From the NCBI GenBank assembly GCA_965276955.1, contig CBDIBP010000022.1:1-64000 (forward strand): a DNA stretch of 64,000 bases, read 5' to 3'. The notes under the pieces were generated by a model. That model was not told the DNA's origin, did not search any database, and was given only the letters and a program-made list of their open reading frames with translations. This DNA comes from JABDEZ01 sp965276955 (GTDB taxonomy: Bacteria > Bacteroidota > Bacteroidia > Chitinophagales > Chitinophagaceae). Both the position numbers and the translations under genes were made by a program. This document shows positions 63,501 to 64,000 of the stretch, piece after piece; the first letter of the stretch is position 1; the number at the start of each line of letters is the position of its first letter.

Positions 63501-64000
63501 ATCAGCGGTGCAACAGGAAGTAGTTATACCACCTCTGCTTTGAGCAATGGTGATGTGATAACAGTAGTGATGACAAGCACCGCTACATGTGCTTCTCCTA
63601 CTACTGCTACCAGCAATGGTATAACCATTACACCGACTGCAGACGTTACTCCCTCTGTGTCTATATCCGGAAGCGCTACTTCATGTGCTAACGCTCCTGT
63701 AACATTTACCGCTACCCCGACCAATGGTGGTAGTCCTACTTACCAATGGCAGAATAATGGTGTTGCTATCAGTGGCGCTACCAGCAGTACTTATTCAAGC
63801 TCTTCATTGAGCAACGGTGATGCAATAAGGGTAGTGATGACCAGCACTGCAGCTTGTACTACCGCTAACCCTGTGACAAGTAATACCATTTCAGAAACAG
63901 TAACAACAAATGTTACCCCTTCTGTATCTATAGCAGGAAGTACAACTTCATGTGCTGGTTCACCAGTAACGTTCACCGCTACCCCAACCAACGGTGGTAC
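60552..64000 (+). CDS. Giant secreted Ig-like repeat protein (SprB-like), partial
   Basis: At least 1149 residues, open to the right edge with no stop. It starts with a basic-then-hydrophobic signal region (MSAMCLQFQRLLRPIFFAMAMVLSVSASA), one divergent N-terminal Ig-like module (about 30-138) and then at least 12 tandem repeats of about 89 residues. Each repeat reads roughly VTPSVSITGNATPCANASVT... then TYQWQKNGSAISGATSSTY, with one conserved Cys in the first third, the YQW core and a second Cys near the end (TATCAAP). Proteins of this type in gliding Bacteroidota (SprB-like) are surface adhesins moved by the T9SS motor. A sorting domain, if any, lies outside the window. Start alternatives a few codons downstream exist. 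Confidence 0.85.
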   Translation, partial: MSAMCLQFQRLLRPIFFAMAMVLSVSASACYVNIAGPNGSASRDTVCSGGSITITGVIIDASYQVNYQWKKNGVAITGTGSSGSFGANPPHTVAGNGTFTYTFTGLVAGDKITCFISEPYANNYTYTSNTLNITVPSNVTPSVAVSASPTGSICFGTSVAFTAIPTNGGTAPSYQWKKNGNNVGTNSTHYTDATLNNNDVVSCTLTPGSICVSPATATGSYTAVVNSVTPSVAIAGASSSCSGTSVTFTATPTNGGTAPTYQWKKNGTTISGATNSTYTTSSLVNGDAISCTMTSNAACATTTTANSNTITETVTTSVTPSVSITSTNGASSICANTSVTFTATPTNGGTPTYQWQKNNSPISGATGSTYTASGFSNGDVITVVMTSTAACATPSTTTSNGITMTVNPTVTPSVSITGTATPCANASVTFRATPTNGGTPTYQWQKNGSAISGATSSTYAASSLNTGDVIAVVMMSTATCATPNPVTSNTITETVTPTVTPSVAITGNATRCANASVTFTATPTNGGTPTYQWQKNGSAISGATGSTYNASGLSTGDAITVVMTSTATCATPNPVTSNTITETVTPNVIPSVAITGNATPCANASVTFTATPTNGGTPTYQWQKNGSAISGATSSTYNASGLSTGDVIAVMMTSTATCAAPTTATSNNITMTVTPNVTPSVSISGNTITCANASVTFIATPTNGGTPTYQWQKNGAAISGATNSTYTASLNNGDAITVVMASTATCATPNPVTSNTITETVTPNVTPSVSITGNATPCANASVTFTATPTNGGTPTYQWKKNGSAIIGATSSTYTGSGFSTGDVIAVIMTSTATCAAPTTATSNSITMNVTPNVTPSVSVSGNTATCAGSPLTFTANPTNGGTPSYQWQKNGTAISGATGNTYTSSSLSNGDAISVVMTSTAACATTNTATSSGVTVSITPTGTPSVVISGNATPCAGASVTFTATPTNGGTPSYQWQKNGSSISGATGSSYTTSALSNGDVITVVMTSTATCASPTTATSNGITITPTADVTPSVSISGSATSCANAPVTFTATPTNGGSPTYQWQNNGVAISGATSSTYSSSSLSNGDAIRVVMTSTAACTTANPVTSNTISETVTTNVTPSVSIAGSTTSCAGSPVTFTATPTNGG
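60966..64000 (+). repeat. Tandem 267-bp coding repeats, 12 visible units
   Basis: Unit starts (Val-Thr-Pro codons) at 60966, 61233, 61503, 61779, 62046, 62313, 62580, 62844, 63111, 63378, 63645 and 63912. The period is 267 bp in most steps (exceptions 270, 276 and 264, all multiples of 3). Units 5-8 are the most alike at DNA level, for example sharing CAGTGGCAGAAGAACGG, indicating recent duplication or gene conversion. Confidence 0.9.

Noticed and set aside
61382..63991. Series of 60-75 residue minus-strand ORFs with similar sequences (MVGVAVNVTDALAHG...)
   Set aside because: They recur with the 267-bp period because they are antisense readings of the same coding repeat. The plus-strand frame is open throughout.
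1..64000. tRNA, rRNA, insertion sequences, prophage or origin of replication
   Set aside because: I saw no tRNA-like T-loop/anticodon layout, no rRNA sequence, no transposase and no DnaA-box cluster. A decisive check would be tRNAscan and an IS search, which I cannot run.

Overview
The window comes from a Bacteroidota chromosome, most likely a Chitinophagaceae/Sphingobacteriia-type soil or freshwater bacterium. This rests on gene content, not on any search. It carries the type IX secretion (T9SS)/gliding genes sprA and gldK-gldL-gldM-gldN, several secreted proteins with T9SS C-terminal sorting domains, the ruvA-sprA gene pair, and many upstream boxes of the form TAnnTTTG, the Bacteroidota -7 promoter element. 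I see no rRNA, tRNA, insertion sequence or CRISPR array.

Layout. 1-13 kb is mostly minus strand: a response-regulator fragment, sprA, ruvA, an outer-membrane barrel protein, a crotonase, a small membrane protein and groES-groEL. 13-21 kb is plus strand: a peroxiredoxin, an Ig-like T9SS cargo protein, an ABC transporter operon with a frameshift in both transporter genes, a LolA-like protein, scpB and an M28 peptidase. 21-30 kb holds an ABC exporter, the gldKLMN operon with a fifth gene for a barrel protein, and asd. 30-37 kb (minus) has a BamE-like protein, a LamG/Ig T9SS cargo protein and mfd. 37-49 kb is housekeeping: aldehyde dehydrogenase, methyltransferase, DbpA-like helicase, an Rrf2 regulator with its oxidoreductase partner, 3-hydroxyacyl-CoA dehydrogenase, mqnC, mtfA, miaA, a tiny Cys-rich secreted protein, psd and a frameshifted HTH gene. 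49-60 kb has a sugar nucleotidyltransferase, recR, two T9SS cargo genes with near-identical terminators, argS, PEP carboxylase and an aminotransferase. The last 3.4 kb is the start of a giant Ig-repeat protein running off the window.

How it fits together. GldL/GldM are the inner-membrane motor, GldK/GldN the periplasmic ring and SprA the outer-membrane translocon. At least four proteins in the window carry the sorting tail this machine recognises, and the giant repeat protein is a plausible fifth, SprB-like client. The same ~89-residue Ig-like module occurs once in each of two of these proteins and at least twelve times in the giant one.

Most unusual signals: (1) a 22-bp-periodic array of about eight GTTA(A/T) half-sites just upstream of the giant Ig-repeat gene, with the spacing of LytTR-type response-regulator sites; (2) a matched pair of CTGTAA-N7/8-TTACA operators in front of the Rrf2 gene and its neighbour; (3) a secreted protein with three Cys-patterned repeats each ending ICPC; (4) a 63-residue exported protein built on CC-K repeats; (5) four single-base frameshifts (ABC ATPase, ABC permease, miaA, HTH gene) that are either real decay or assembly indels.
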